A program made the position numbers and the translations under genes. Under the pieces are notes generated by a model. That model was not told the origin of the DNA. It did not search any database and saw only the letters and a program-made list of their open reading frames with translations. This document shows positions 24,955-33,745 of a stretch of DNA of 43,798 nt, piece after piece. This stretch comes from BS750m-G69 sp964441235 (GTDB lineage Bacteria; Fidelibacterota; UBA2242): contig CAYTUQ010000030.1 of NCBI GenBank assembly GCA_964441235.1, positions 1 to 43,798 on the forward strand, given 5' to 3'. Position 1 is the first letter of the stretch, and each line of letters opens with the position of its first letter.

Positions 24955-26292
24955 CTAATTTACTTTAGCTACTACTTTCCGAAGTTCTGGATTCTTTTCA
25001 CACTCTTTCTCAAATTCACTATCTCGAAGTGAATTTCTATAATTCGGCGACTGGAATCTGTAAGTATATCTTATCTTATAACCCCTTGATTTTTCAAAAA
25101 GAGCTGCAACATCTTCTATAAAAACTCTTTCTTCGTCTGTTGGAATTATAAAAATCTTTACCCTGGAATCCCCAGCACTGATATCACATTCCGCATTTCT
25201 CGTCTTAGCAATCTTATTTTTTTCTTTATCATATTTTATTCCCATAAAATCCAAACCATCCAGAGCTTTTGCCCTTATAAGATCACACATCTCACCAACT
25301 CCTGCTGTAAAGACGATAGCATCTATACTACCTATTGCTGCTGCATAAGAACCTATATACTTCTTAATCCTGTATGCCTCAATATCAAGTGCTAATCTAG
25401 CTCTCTCATCGCCTCTTTCTGCTGCTTCAATTACATCACGCCTGTCAGTATATTTACCGGTTATACCCAGGATACCGGATTTTTCATTAAGTATTGAATT
25501 CATCTCCCCGGTTGAATAGTTCTCCTTATCCATTATATAGAAATCAATAGCTGCATCATGGTCTCCAGCTCTCGTCCCCATCACCAATCCTTCTAATGGT
25601 GTAAAACCCATACTTGTATCAAAAGATATTCCATTTTTCACAGCGTTTAAAGACACACCATTCCCAATGTGGCATATAATGAGATTGCATTCAAAGGGGT
25701 CTTTACCAAGAAGAACTGATGCTCTTCTCGAAACATACAGAAGTGATGTCCCGTGAAATCCATAACTTCTTATTTTATATTTCTCATACCATTCATAAGG
25801 CAGAGCATATGTAAATACATATTTAGGCATTGTTTGATGCCACGCTGTATCCATAATAGCCATATGCGGAGCATTTGGTAACAACTCTTTTGCCGCTTCT
25901 ATACCAAGTATATTTGGTGGATTATGAAGTGGAGCCAGATCCGCTAATTTTTTAAATTCGTCAAGAACTTCTTCGGTTATAATAACAGATTTAGCAAACC
26001 TCTCACCTCCATGAACTACACGATGTCCAACTGCAGATATTCCTTTAAGGTCTTTGATTACACCATCTTTTGGAGATGTAAGCATTTCAATAATAAGCTT
26101 TATCGCCTCGCGATGTGTTGGACATTCTCTATCAACCCTTACACTGTTCCGCCCAGTGACTTCCTGTACGCAAAAACTGCCACTAGTTGTAACTCTCTCA
26201 ACGATTCCTGTAGTAATAGTTTCCTTTTTATCCCAGTCATATAGCCTATATTTTACAGATGAACTTCCGCAATTAAGGCATAATATGATCAT
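24955..26292 (-). CDS. ackA: acetate kinase with a C-terminal extension
   Basis: Interconverts acetate plus ATP with acetyl phosphate plus ADP. Family motifs: NCGSSSVKYRL with the catalytic Asn, GHRVVHGGERF, YGFHGTSLLYVS with the conserved His, GTRAGDHDAAIDFY with the transition-state Arg, and IPTDEERVF with the metal-binding Glu. Normal enzymes end shortly after that last motif at about 400 residues; this one continues with about 45 charged residues of unknown role. The start ATG overlaps the stop of the receiver-malic enzyme gene (ATGA), with its AGGAGG ribosome-binding site inside the last codons of that gene. Phosphotransacetylase is not in the window. Confidence 0.95.
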   Translation of the reverse strand: MIILCLNCGSSSVKYRLYDWDKKETITTGIVERVTTSGSFCVQEVTGRNSVRVDRECPTHREAIKLIIEMLTSPKDGVIKDLKGISAVGHRVVHGGERFAKSVIITEEVLDEFKKLADLAPLHNPPNILGIEAAKELLPNAPHMAIMDTAWHQTMPKYVFTYALPYEWYEKYKIRSYGFHGTSLLYVSRRASVLLGKDPFECNLIICHIGNGVSLNAVKNGISFDTSMGFTPLEGLVMGTRAGDHDAAIDFYIMDKENYSTGEMNSILNEKSGILGITGKYTDRRDVIEAAERGDERARLALDIEAYRIKKYIGSYAAAIGSIDAIVFTAGVGEMCDLIRAKALDGLDFMGIKYDKEKNKIAKTRNAECDISAGDSRVKIFIIPTDEERVFIEDVAALFEKSRGYKIRYTYRFQSPNYRNSLRDSEFEKECEKNPELRKVVAKVN

Positions 26293-28040
26293 TTCGCCTC
26301 CTGTTTTTTAGGCATTTTTATAAAACCATTTTTCATTAAAGACTCAGTTTCTTCCCGAGCAAGTTTTATCATGGTTTCCGCCTTCTTATACAATTCCTCT
26401 CTTGACATCATTATTCTGGCAACACCTTGTTCTATTGCTTTCATTCCCACAGCAGTCGCTTCTCTTGGATAAACTTCCCATTCATCCATACTGGGGATTA
26501 TGTACTCTTCTGAAAAACCTTTATCTTCAGCACATTTTGCGAGCTCGTAAGCTGCTGCTATACACATCTCATCTGTTATCGTTTTTGCCATTACATCAAG
26601 AGCTCCCCTAAATATTCCAGGGAATCCCAGAGAATTATTGACCTGATTAGGAAAATCCGATCTTCCGGTTGCAACTATTTTTGCACCAGCTTCTTTTGCT
26701 TCCCAGGGCCATATTTCCGGAACAGGATTGGCACATGCAAAAACTATTGCATCATTTGCCATGCTTTTTATCCACTCAGGTTTAATTACACCTGGTCCAG
26801 ATTTCGACAAAGCAATACAAACATCTGCACTTTTCAGAGCTTCAGGAATTCCCCCTATTCTTCCTTCGACATTTGTTTTTTCACACATTTCCCATTTCTC
26901 TTTATTCTCTGGATTATCAAGGTCTTTCCTATTTTTATGAAGTGTACCCTTAGTATCAACCATTATTATATTTTCAGGATTAACACCTGCACTAATTATA
27001 ACTCTTGCAATACAATAATTCGAAGCACCGGCTCCTATCATTGTTATCTTTGCTTCTCCTATCTCTTTCTCAACAAATTTTAGTGCATTTATTAATCCAG
27101 CTAAAGTTACTGCCGCTGTTCCTTGCTGGTCATCATGCCACACAGGAATATTCATTTCTTTTCTTAGTCGGTCCAAAATATAGAAGCACTTTGGTTTAGC
27201 AATATCCTCCAGATTTATTCCACCAAATGTTGGCTTCAACCACTTACATGCAGTAATTATTTCTTCTGGATCCTTGGTATCCAACATTATAGGAAAAGCG
27301 TCAACACCACCTAAATATTTAAAAAGGATAGCCTTTCCCTCCATTACAGGCAGACCGGCTTCAGGTCCTATATCACCAAGACCTAAAACTCTTGTTCCAT
27401 CAGATACAATAGCAACAAGATTAGCCTTATTTGTATGCTCATAAACTTTTTGCGGATCCATTTTAATATTAAGGCAAGGTTCAGCAACTCCAGGTGTATA
27501 CCAGATTGCAAAATCATTGAAATCCCTGATGCAGCATTTAGGTACAACTGAAATCTTACCATGATAATAAGGATGCAATTCCATAGCATCTTCACCTGGT
27601 TTCTTTGCCCTGGCAAGAAGTTCTTCAAGAGATATTGTCTTAGTTAGAGATTTTACTTTCGATATAAGCACTTTAGCCGGAACCGGCTTTTCAAGAAAGT
27701 CATCTACGGGCAGAAGTTGTGTACCGGCTATTTCCTTAAAATTTGTTTCCATTATCTTCTGGATACTCGTAACTATTAATATCGGAATCTTAGAACATTC
27801 AAAATATGGTGAACTTCTGTCGGGATTTCTTAGTTTATTAACAACTCCCAAACCAGCTGTAATATGTTCCATCATTATATCGAGTACAATTAAGTCAGGC
27901 TTAACTTCCTTGACTTTTTCAAGACCCTCTTTTGCCGAATATGCGCAAGCACATTCATAAGAATTCTTTTCCAGTATAATCTTAACTGCTTTTACGAAAT
28001 CAACATCATCATCAATAATAAAGATTCTCTTTTTGTCCAT
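26289..28040 (-). CDS. receiver domain fused to malic enzyme
   Basis: A 583-residue two-domain protein. Residues 1-135 form a response-regulator receiver: acidic pocket D10-D12, phospho-acceptor D54 in LIVLDIMM, T91 in LIVTS and K118 in DFLEKPV; an insertion before T91 and the LLPVDDFLEKPV ending mark a receiver subtype I associate with anaerobes. Residues about 150-560 form a complete short-type malic enzyme: Y181 in WYTPGVAEP, K236 in VMEGKAILF, E278/D279 and D303/D304 (HDDQQGT) at the metal site, GAGAS at 336-340 for nucleotide, and ACANPVPEIWP. By family it makes pyruvate, CO2 and NAD(P)H from malate. Both halves look functional, so phosphorylation probably controls activity or assembly. 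Start supported by AGGAG six bases before ATG; acetate kinase overlaps the stop. Confidence 0.93.
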   Translation of the reverse strand: MDKKRIFIIDDDVDFVKAVKIILEKNSYECACAYSAKEGLEKVKEVKPDLIVLDIMMEHITAGLGVVNKLRNPDRSSPYFECSKIPILIVTSIQKIMETNFKEIAGTQLLPVDDFLEKPVPAKVLISKVKSLTKTISLEELLARAKKPGEDAMELHPYYHGKISVVPKCCIRDFNDFAIWYTPGVAEPCLNIKMDPQKVYEHTNKANLVAIVSDGTRVLGLGDIGPEAGLPVMEGKAILFKYLGGVDAFPIMLDTKDPEEIITACKWLKPTFGGINLEDIAKPKCFYILDRLRKEMNIPVWHDDQQGTAAVTLAGLINALKFVEKEIGEAKITMIGAGASNYCIARVIISAGVNPENIIMVDTKGTLHKNRKDLDNPENKEKWEMCEKTNVEGRIGGIPEALKSADVCIALSKSGPGVIKPEWIKSMANDAIVFACANPVPEIWPWEAKEAGAKIVATGRSDFPNQVNNSLGFPGIFRGALDVMAKTITDEMCIAAAYELAKCAEDKGFSEEYIIPSMDEWEVYPREATAVGMKAIEQGVARIMMSREELYKKAETMIKLAREETESLMKNGFIKMPKKQEAK

Positions 28041-28066
28041 TTTTTCTCCTAATTATCACTATCTCT

Positions 28067-28090
28067 CCTTTCCAGTAGTTGTTGGAAAGG
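28067..28090 (-). promoter_or_regulatory. perfect hairpin in the leader of the receiver-malic enzyme gene
   Basis: CCTTTCCA and TGGAAAGG (8 base pairs, 8-base loop) lie 27 bases upstream of the ATG at 28040 and just before its ribosome-binding site. There is no T-run, so it is not a simple terminator; an mRNA-processing, stability or translational-control element is possible. It falls in the only sizeable gap (217 bases) between the double receiver and the fusion gene. Confidence 0.4.
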
Positions 28091-28257
28091 TCGAGGAAGT
28101 AATTCACATAAAACCATAATATCATAAGAATCGATGCAAATAACAGTAAATAATGTTTTATAATTGCTCATCTCATTCTTATAAGCATCTGATATTACTC
28201 CTAATCTTAAATCTATATAAAAAGAAAGATCGCAAAATAAGAAATAAGTATCCGATT

Positions 28258-29049
28258 TTATTGTGCATACTTCTTTATTATTTCCAATATATGTTCAGAC
28301 TTTATTGGTTTAGGAATAAACTCATCTACCTTATGTGTACCAGCCATAGTACGCACAAAATCGGGCTTTCTAAATTGCTTATCAAGGGCTGTTAGCATAA
28401 TAATGGGTATATTATATGTTCGAGTATTTGTCTTTAATTCACGTGATACTGTAAAGCCGTCTTTATCTGGAAGCATAGCATCTATTAATATAAGATCAGG
28501 CAGCATCGCCTTAGCCATCTTAATTCCCCCATTTGCAGTATCTGCAGACTGTACTTCAAAATCATTCGATTCTAATAACTCCCGCATTGAGCGTACAAAA
28601 TCTATATCACTATCAATAATCAGTACTTTCTTTTTATTTGTCGGTTCAGAGACAGTGATTTTCCTTCGAGTAATCAATGCATAGACTCTTGCAAGTAATT
28701 CTTTTGGATCAATGGGTTTCTCTGCAAAATCATCGGCATTGTGGTATAAAGCGATTCTCTCTGCATATTTTTCTCCTTCAAATTCGGTACTGACAGATGT
28801 CAAAATAAGAATTGGTATCTCCAATAATCCTGTCATTTTCTTTAACTCACTGCATATTGAAAAACCATCTTCACCCGGCAACATTATGTCCAATATTACA
28901 AGGTCAGGTTTCTCCTTTTTAAACTTCCGTAGCGCCTCTTTTCCATCGAATGCCGTGACAACATCATGTCCATTACTTTCCAATATTTTAGTTGTAGATT
29001 TGCAAAAATCGACATCATCATCTACGAGTAAAATTTTTGCTCCTTTCAT
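28258..29049 (-). CDS. double-receiver protein (REC-REC) without output domain
   Basis: 263 residues consisting of two receiver domains and nothing else. REC1 (about 1-125) has D10-D12, D54 in VILDIMLP and K111 in FAEKP. REC2 (about 138-263) has D146/D148, D190 in LILIDAMLP and K247 in FIPKP. Both keep the residues needed for phosphorylation, and both have the insertion before the final strand seen in the receiver of the malic enzyme fusion. It has no DNA-binding, enzymatic or kinase module, so a phosphate shuttle, sink or protein-interaction role is likely. Its ATG overlaps the stop of the receiver-kinase gene (ATGA) with GGAGGAG inside the latter's final Glu codons. Confidence 0.92.
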   Translation of the reverse strand: MKGAKILLVDDDVDFCKSTTKILESNGHDVVTAFDGKEALRKFKKEKPDLVILDIMLPGEDGFSICSELKKMTGLLEIPILILTSVSTEFEGEKYAERIALYHNADDFAEKPIDPKELLARVYALITRRKITVSEPTNKKKVLIIDSDIDFVRSMRELLESNDFEVQSADTANGGIKMAKAMLPDLILIDAMLPDKDGFTVSRELKTNTRTYNIPIIMLTALDKQFRKPDFVRTMAGTHKVDEFIPKPIKSEHILEIIKKYAQ

Positions 29050-30140
29050 TTCTCCTCCTCACTTTTTGTTAAAAGCACTGTAAAAGTACTCCCCTTCTCA
29101 GGTTTACTTGTTACCTTGATAGTAGCGGAATAAGCATCCATTATCCTTTTTGCAATTGATAAGCCCAAGCCGGTACTATCAGATTTAGGTTCAACTTGAT
29201 AAAATTGTTCGAAGATAAAAGGCAATTTATCCTCTGGAATTCCGATACCATTATCAGAAATACTCACTTCTATATATTCACCATTTTCCTTTGCACTAAC
29301 TAATAGATTCCCACCATTTTTACCATACTTTATTCCATTGTCAACCAAATTTAAGAACGCCTGTTCCAGAGTCCCCTTATCACCAGAAATTTCAGGAAGA
29401 TCTTCAGGAATATCCATCTTTAGAGTAATATTCTTTTCCTTTGCAATTGTCTGCATCAAATTAAAAATATTAGTGAAAATTGAAGTTACATTTATCGATG
29501 CCAATTTTTTTACAATCCTATTAGCATCTATCTTTGATAGATTAAGCCAGTCCTTGATTAAATATATCAGCTGATCAATGCGAATTTTAGACCTCTCCAG
29601 CATCTCTCTTTGTTCATCAGTGACTTCACCAGCCATACCACCGAGAATTACTTCAAAATATTGCTGCACAGCAACAAGAGGAGTCCTAAGTTGATGTGAA
29701 ACCATGCTAATAAATCTTTCTCTCATTTTTTCTTTCTCTTGCCGTAAACGATTTGATTCAATGGTTAAACGCCTCTTTTCAAGGGCTCTTTTAGTAATTA
29801 GTCTAATCTCTCCCGGAGTAAATGGCTTAGTTAAAAAATCGTATGCACCTTTCTTTATTGATTCTATTGCCGAGTCTACAGTTGCATAACCAGTAATAAC
29901 TACGGTAACAATTTCCGGGTCAATCTTTTTAATCTCTTCAAGAACAACCATGCCACTTATTCCGGGCATTTTCAGGTCAACAAGCACAAGATCGGGATTT
30001 ATATCTTTAATCTTTTGTAAGCCCGTAACACCATCACTAGCAACATCTACAATATAATTATTTTTAGCATATACCTGTACACATGCATCGCGCATGGATT
30101 CATCATCATCAATTATAAGTATTTTAATATTCTCTGTCAT
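29046..30140 (-). CDS. soluble receiver-histidine kinase (REC-HisKA-HATPase)
   Basis: 364 residues with no membrane segment. N-terminal receiver (about 1-120) with D11-D13, D55 in LVLVDLKMPG and K105; HisKA with H149 in MVSHQLRTPLVAVQQ; HATPase with NLVDNGIKYG, DNGIGIPEDK and TGLGLSIAK. The receiver closely resembles that of the NtrC-type regulator at 30346 (both read DLKMPGISGM and ITGYATV), suggesting shared ancestry or a shared phosphodonor. With its receiver in front of the kinase core it is probably a relay: input from another kinase modulates its own phosphotransfer, for example to the double receiver whose gene overlaps its stop. Confidence 0.93.
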   Translation of the reverse strand: MTENIKILIIDDDESMRDACVQVYAKNNYIVDVASDGVTGLQKIKDINPDLVLVDLKMPGISGMVVLEEIKKIDPEIVTVVITGYATVDSAIESIKKGAYDFLTKPFTPGEIRLITKRALEKRRLTIESNRLRQEKEKMRERFISMVSHQLRTPLVAVQQYFEVILGGMAGEVTDEQREMLERSKIRIDQLIYLIKDWLNLSKIDANRIVKKLASINVTSIFTNIFNLMQTIAKEKNITLKMDIPEDLPEISGDKGTLEQAFLNLVDNGIKYGKNGGNLLVSAKENGEYIEVSISDNGIGIPEDKLPFIFEQFYQVEPKSDSTGLGLSIAKRIMDAYSATIKVTSKPEKGSTFTVLLTKSEEEK

Positions 30141-30345
30141 TTTAACACCTTTCCTTTATTTTACACTTCCAAACTCTATACCAAATAATACAATAACCAG
30201 CAAGGCTAAGCTCTAACCTTTTGTTATGCAACAATTTGCGACTAAATAATATTTTTATATAGTTGTTTCTAAATAGTTGGGACTGTTTACTTAGTGGGGA
30301 GTTTTACCCCGGTCATGGAGAATTATAACTCATACTTATCTAACA

Positions 30346-31707
30346 TCAGTCAGGTTTTATTTCATATTTTTCCATTTTTAAGCGGAGTGTTTTACGGTCT
30401 ATTTCTAGCAATCTTGCAGTTTTGCTTTTATTCCAGTTACATTTCTTTAAAATTTTCAATATATGCTCCATCTCTACCGATTCAAGAGTAGAATTAGTGA
30501 GTTTCTCATTATCTGTCGTACCCGGGAAAGACCGTTCGCTATTAATAAAAGGACGATAAAATAGATGGGTGGATTCTATAATATTTCCTTCAGCAAGCAC
30601 GACAGCACGTTCTATAGCATTTTGTAGCTCCCTCACATTTCCTGGCCATCTATATTTAATCAACTCCTTCATTGCTCTATCTGATATAGCTTCTATTTTC
30701 TTCTTTCTTTCTAAATTAAACTTGTGTAAAAAATAATTTGCTAATACAGGTATATCATCTCTTCGACTTCGCAAAGGTGGCAAATGTATAGGAACCACAC
30801 TCAATCTGTAAAATAGGTCTTCACGAAAGTTGCCATTTTTTATTTCTCCTATGAGATTTCTATTTGTTGCAGAAATAATCCTGATATCTATATTAACAGT
30901 ATGTGTACTTCCGACTTTTGTAATTTCTCGCTCCTGAATTACTCTTAACAATTTACTCTGAATATTTATGCCGATATTTGCTATCTCATCAAAAAATATT
31001 GAACCAGTATTAGCAATTTCAAATTTCCCATATTTCGTATTTATAGCTCCGGTAAAAGAACCTTTGATATGTCCAAAAAGTTCACTTTCAAACAAAGTCT
31101 CAACAAGACTGCCACAATCAACAGTAACAAAAGGTTTATTTTTCCGATCACTATAGTGATGAATTGCTCTAGCTACAAGTTCTTTGCCCGTACCACTCTC
31201 ACCTGAAATCAAAACGGTACTGTCTGTAGGAGCGACCTTTCTTATTAACTCTTTAATTTTTATTATCTGTTCACTTTCACCAATTATCTCATCCATTCCG
31301 AGATATTTTTTTAACTGCTCACGAAGATATATATTTTCTATTGCTATTTTTCTCTTTTCCTCAGCTCTTTTGATAATTGCATTCAGTTCATCAGGATTGA
31401 AAGGTTTCGGAAGAAAATCGTATGCTCCTAATTTCATTGCCTGAACAGCTGATTCAACAGTAGCATATCCAGTAATAACAATTACAATAGTCTCAGGAGT
31501 ATCACTTCTTATCCTTTTTAAAACTTCCATACCACTAATCCCTGGCATTTTTAAGTCCAGAATTACAATGTCAAAGTCCCTATCTGCCATAATTTTAAGA
31601 CTTTGATTCCCATCTTCAGCAATTTCAACCTTATGTCCTCTACGAGAAAGCATCTGGCGGCAGGAATCACGCATATACTCTTCATCATCAATAACTAATA
31701 TTTTCAT
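30346..31707 (-). CDS. NtrC-family sigma-54-dependent response regulator
   Basis: 453 residues: receiver with D7/D8 acidic pair, D51 in IVILDLKMPG and K101; AAA+ domain with Walker A GESGTGKE at 169-176 and the sigma-54 loop as GSFTGA (216-221), a known variant of GAFTGA; C-terminal Fis-type helix-turn-helix around KKCNWNKSKTARLLEIDRKT. The start ATG overlaps the stop of the Cache-domain kinase gene (ATGA), so the pair is translationally coupled and very likely cognate. By family it switches on sigma-54 promoters in response to the kinase; none was recognised in the window. The 205 bases downstream hold only AT-rich spacer before the receiver-kinase gene. Confidence 0.93.
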   Translation of the reverse strand: MKILVIDDEEYMRDSCRQMLSRRGHKVEIAEDGNQSLKIMADRDFDIVILDLKMPGISGMEVLKRIRSDTPETIVIVITGYATVESAVQAMKLGAYDFLPKPFNPDELNAIIKRAEEKRKIAIENIYLREQLKKYLGMDEIIGESEQIIKIKELIRKVAPTDSTVLISGESGTGKELVARAIHHYSDRKNKPFVTVDCGSLVETLFESELFGHIKGSFTGAINTKYGKFEIANTGSIFFDEIANIGINIQSKLLRVIQEREITKVGSTHTVNIDIRIISATNRNLIGEIKNGNFREDLFYRLSVVPIHLPPLRSRRDDIPVLANYFLHKFNLERKKKIEAISDRAMKELIKYRWPGNVRELQNAIERAVVLAEGNIIESTHLFYRPFINSERSFPGTTDNEKLTNSTLESVEMEHILKILKKCNWNKSKTARLLEIDRKTLRLKMEKYEIKPD

Positions 31708-33638
31708 GTTTTTTGGTCGTTCTTCTCTCTTACGGGTAAAACAATCGTAAAAGTGCTTCCCTTTCCAATTTCGCTGCTTACATTTATCTTTCCTTTATGC
31801 TTTCTGATAACTCCATAGCTTATTGATAGCCCGAGACCCGTTCCATGACCCGTCTCTTTAGTTGTAAAAAATGGTTGAAATAGCTTTTTCATATTCTCTT
31901 CTGAGATTCCACATCCTGTATCAGTAAATTTTATCCTTACATATTCTTCATCAGAGGAGGTTTCAACTGTCAACTTACCTTGCCCATCCATAGCCTCAGC
32001 AGCATTAAGAATAATATTCATAAGTACCTGCTGTATCTGATTTTTATCAAGCAGAATTGGTGGTGGGTCTGGGGACAATTTTTTTATTACTTTTATATTA
32101 TGAAACATCACCTGCCTTTCAACAAGAGATAGAACCTCTTTAACTATCATATTTATATCAGAGAGTTTCATCTCAGGTTCAGTTTGACGAGAAAAATCCA
32201 GTAACCCTTTTACAATCTTCTTACAACGTGTGGCTTGGTTTGCTATTTTCTCAATATTCGCTCTCCTGGGGTCCTCTTTTTGCAAATCCTCAAGCAAAAG
32301 ATGACTATATATCAAAATGCTTCCAAGAGGGTTATTGATTTCATGAGCAACGCCTGCTGCTAATTGCCCCACCATAGCTAATCTTTCAGACTTCATTATT
32401 TCCTGCTTAGTATATTCCTTTAATCTCTCATCTCTCTCCTTTATTGAATCTAACATATAATTAAATGCTGTTCCCAATTCTCCGATCTCATCTTTATTTC
32501 TATATTCAACTCTATGATCCAGGTCTCCTTTTGCAAATTTATTAGAAGCAGAAATAAGTAACCGAATTGGCTTTGTTATTGTACTATTCCCAAGAATACG
32601 TGAAATAGCAAAAGCGATGACAATTCCGACAAATGTTATACCCAAAAATGTCAACATAGTTTGTCTTTTCATATCTACGAACTTCTCTTCAAGTATTCCA
32701 ACATACAAAATGCCAATTACTTCATCTTTGATGTTTCTTATAGGTTCGTAAGCCGTTATATACCAATTATTAACGACAAATGCCCTGTCAAACCATGGCT
32801 TACCCTTTACTAAAACCTGGTTGTTCACTTCTTCGGATACTCGCGTACCTATAGCTCTTGTCCCATCCTTTCTCTCTACATTGGTTGAAATGCGTAAATC
32901 ACCCTGAAATATTGTAGCAGTGCCAATGTCTTTTCCCCTATATGTTTCTCCTCTATAAACTATATCCTTTATTTTATCAACAATCTCATAATTCCTATTA
33001 AGCAGATTTCCTCCATATAAGATACCGATTAAATTCCCGTTATAATCAAAAACAGGAGCTGCTGCTTTTATCACCATCCCTGAAGTCTCTTCTTTTTTAG
33101 GCCTTGATTTTGCTTTTGGAGTCGAAATAAACTCAATATGCGCCTGTTTTGCAAGATCTTCCCCTTCTTTCAGAAGTTCATCTTTTGAAATTATCTGAGT
33201 TGATGCTACTATTTTCCTCTGGCGAATCACCTCTCTTACAATATCATCACCCAACTGATTGTCCTCATAAGCTTCAGGGTTCCGTGCTCTAATAAGAACC
33301 CTTCCATCTTTATCAGTAAGAGTAAGTATATCCAGCAACTCTCTTTTTCTTATTTTCTTAAGTTCTACCTCAAGCCTCTTTACATCATTTTTTAAGATAG
33401 CATCTCTTAAAAAGAACCTAAGTGTAGTTAAACGAATTGAAGCCTGAATTTCTCTGATTTTATTTTTATACTCTTCTCTTGCTGAATTGAGATCTAATTC
33501 CACCTTCTCCTGAGCTTGTTTCACTATTCTATCGCCAATTAAGTATACACCTACTAAAGTAGATGTAACACCAACAATAACAATTACCGATAAAAAACTC
33601 AGAATTAATTTTGTTCGGAGTTTAATTTTTGTAAGCAT
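31704..33638 (-). CDS. Cache-domain membrane sensor histidine kinase
   Basis: 644 residues. Transmembrane helices at about 12-34 and 328-347 enclose a large extracytoplasmic region of about 290 residues with two Cache-like halves (landmarks KAAAPVFDYNGNLIGILYGG and WYITAYEPIRNIKDEVIGILYVG). Then HAMP (about 348-400), HisKA with H432 in GVAHEINNPLGSIL, and HATPase with NIILNAAEAM, DTGCGISEE and GTGLGLSISYGV. Cache domains of this build commonly bind small organic acids or amino acids outside the cytoplasm; the ligand here is unknown, though the neighbouring genes make organic acids a reasonable guess. First gene of the signalling cassette; ribosome-binding site weak. Confidence 0.93.
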   Translation of the reverse strand: MLTKIKLRTKLILSFLSVIVIVGVTSTLVGVYLIGDRIVKQAQEKVELDLNSAREEYKNKIREIQASIRLTTLRFFLRDAILKNDVKRLEVELKKIRKRELLDILTLTDKDGRVLIRARNPEAYEDNQLGDDIVREVIRQRKIVASTQIISKDELLKEGEDLAKQAHIEFISTPKAKSRPKKEETSGMVIKAAAPVFDYNGNLIGILYGGNLLNRNYEIVDKIKDIVYRGETYRGKDIGTATIFQGDLRISTNVERKDGTRAIGTRVSEEVNNQVLVKGKPWFDRAFVVNNWYITAYEPIRNIKDEVIGILYVGILEEKFVDMKRQTMLTFLGITFVGIVIAFAISRILGNSTITKPIRLLISASNKFAKGDLDHRVEYRNKDEIGELGTAFNYMLDSIKERDERLKEYTKQEIMKSERLAMVGQLAAGVAHEINNPLGSILIYSHLLLEDLQKEDPRRANIEKIANQATRCKKIVKGLLDFSRQTEPEMKLSDINMIVKEVLSLVERQVMFHNIKVIKKLSPDPPPILLDKNQIQQVLMNIILNAAEAMDGQGKLTVETSSDEEYVRIKFTDTGCGISEENMKKLFQPFFTTKETGHGTGLGLSISYGVIRKHKGKINVSSEIGKGSTFTIVLPVREKNDQKT

Positions 33639-33745
33639 ATAAAAATGTAAGGAATTAAATGTTTTTCTTATTAAACTTTATATTTAAACAAGTAAAGATA
33701 TCAAAAGGTCCAATAATTAAAAAGCATCTAAAATCCTAATTTTCC
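33639..33745. other. spacer upstream of the Cache kinase gene
   Basis: About 107 AT-rich bases between the kinase start and the decayed flpD remnant, in which the kinase promoter might lie. No recognisable sigma-54 or other box. Confidence 0.3.

Noticed and set aside
30141..30345. Near match to a sigma-54 -24/-12 promoter (TCGCAAATTGTTGCA on the minus strand)
   Set aside because: Spacing between the two dinucleotides is one base short and the -24 GG is missing; a similar near match at about 39270-39290 is one base too long.
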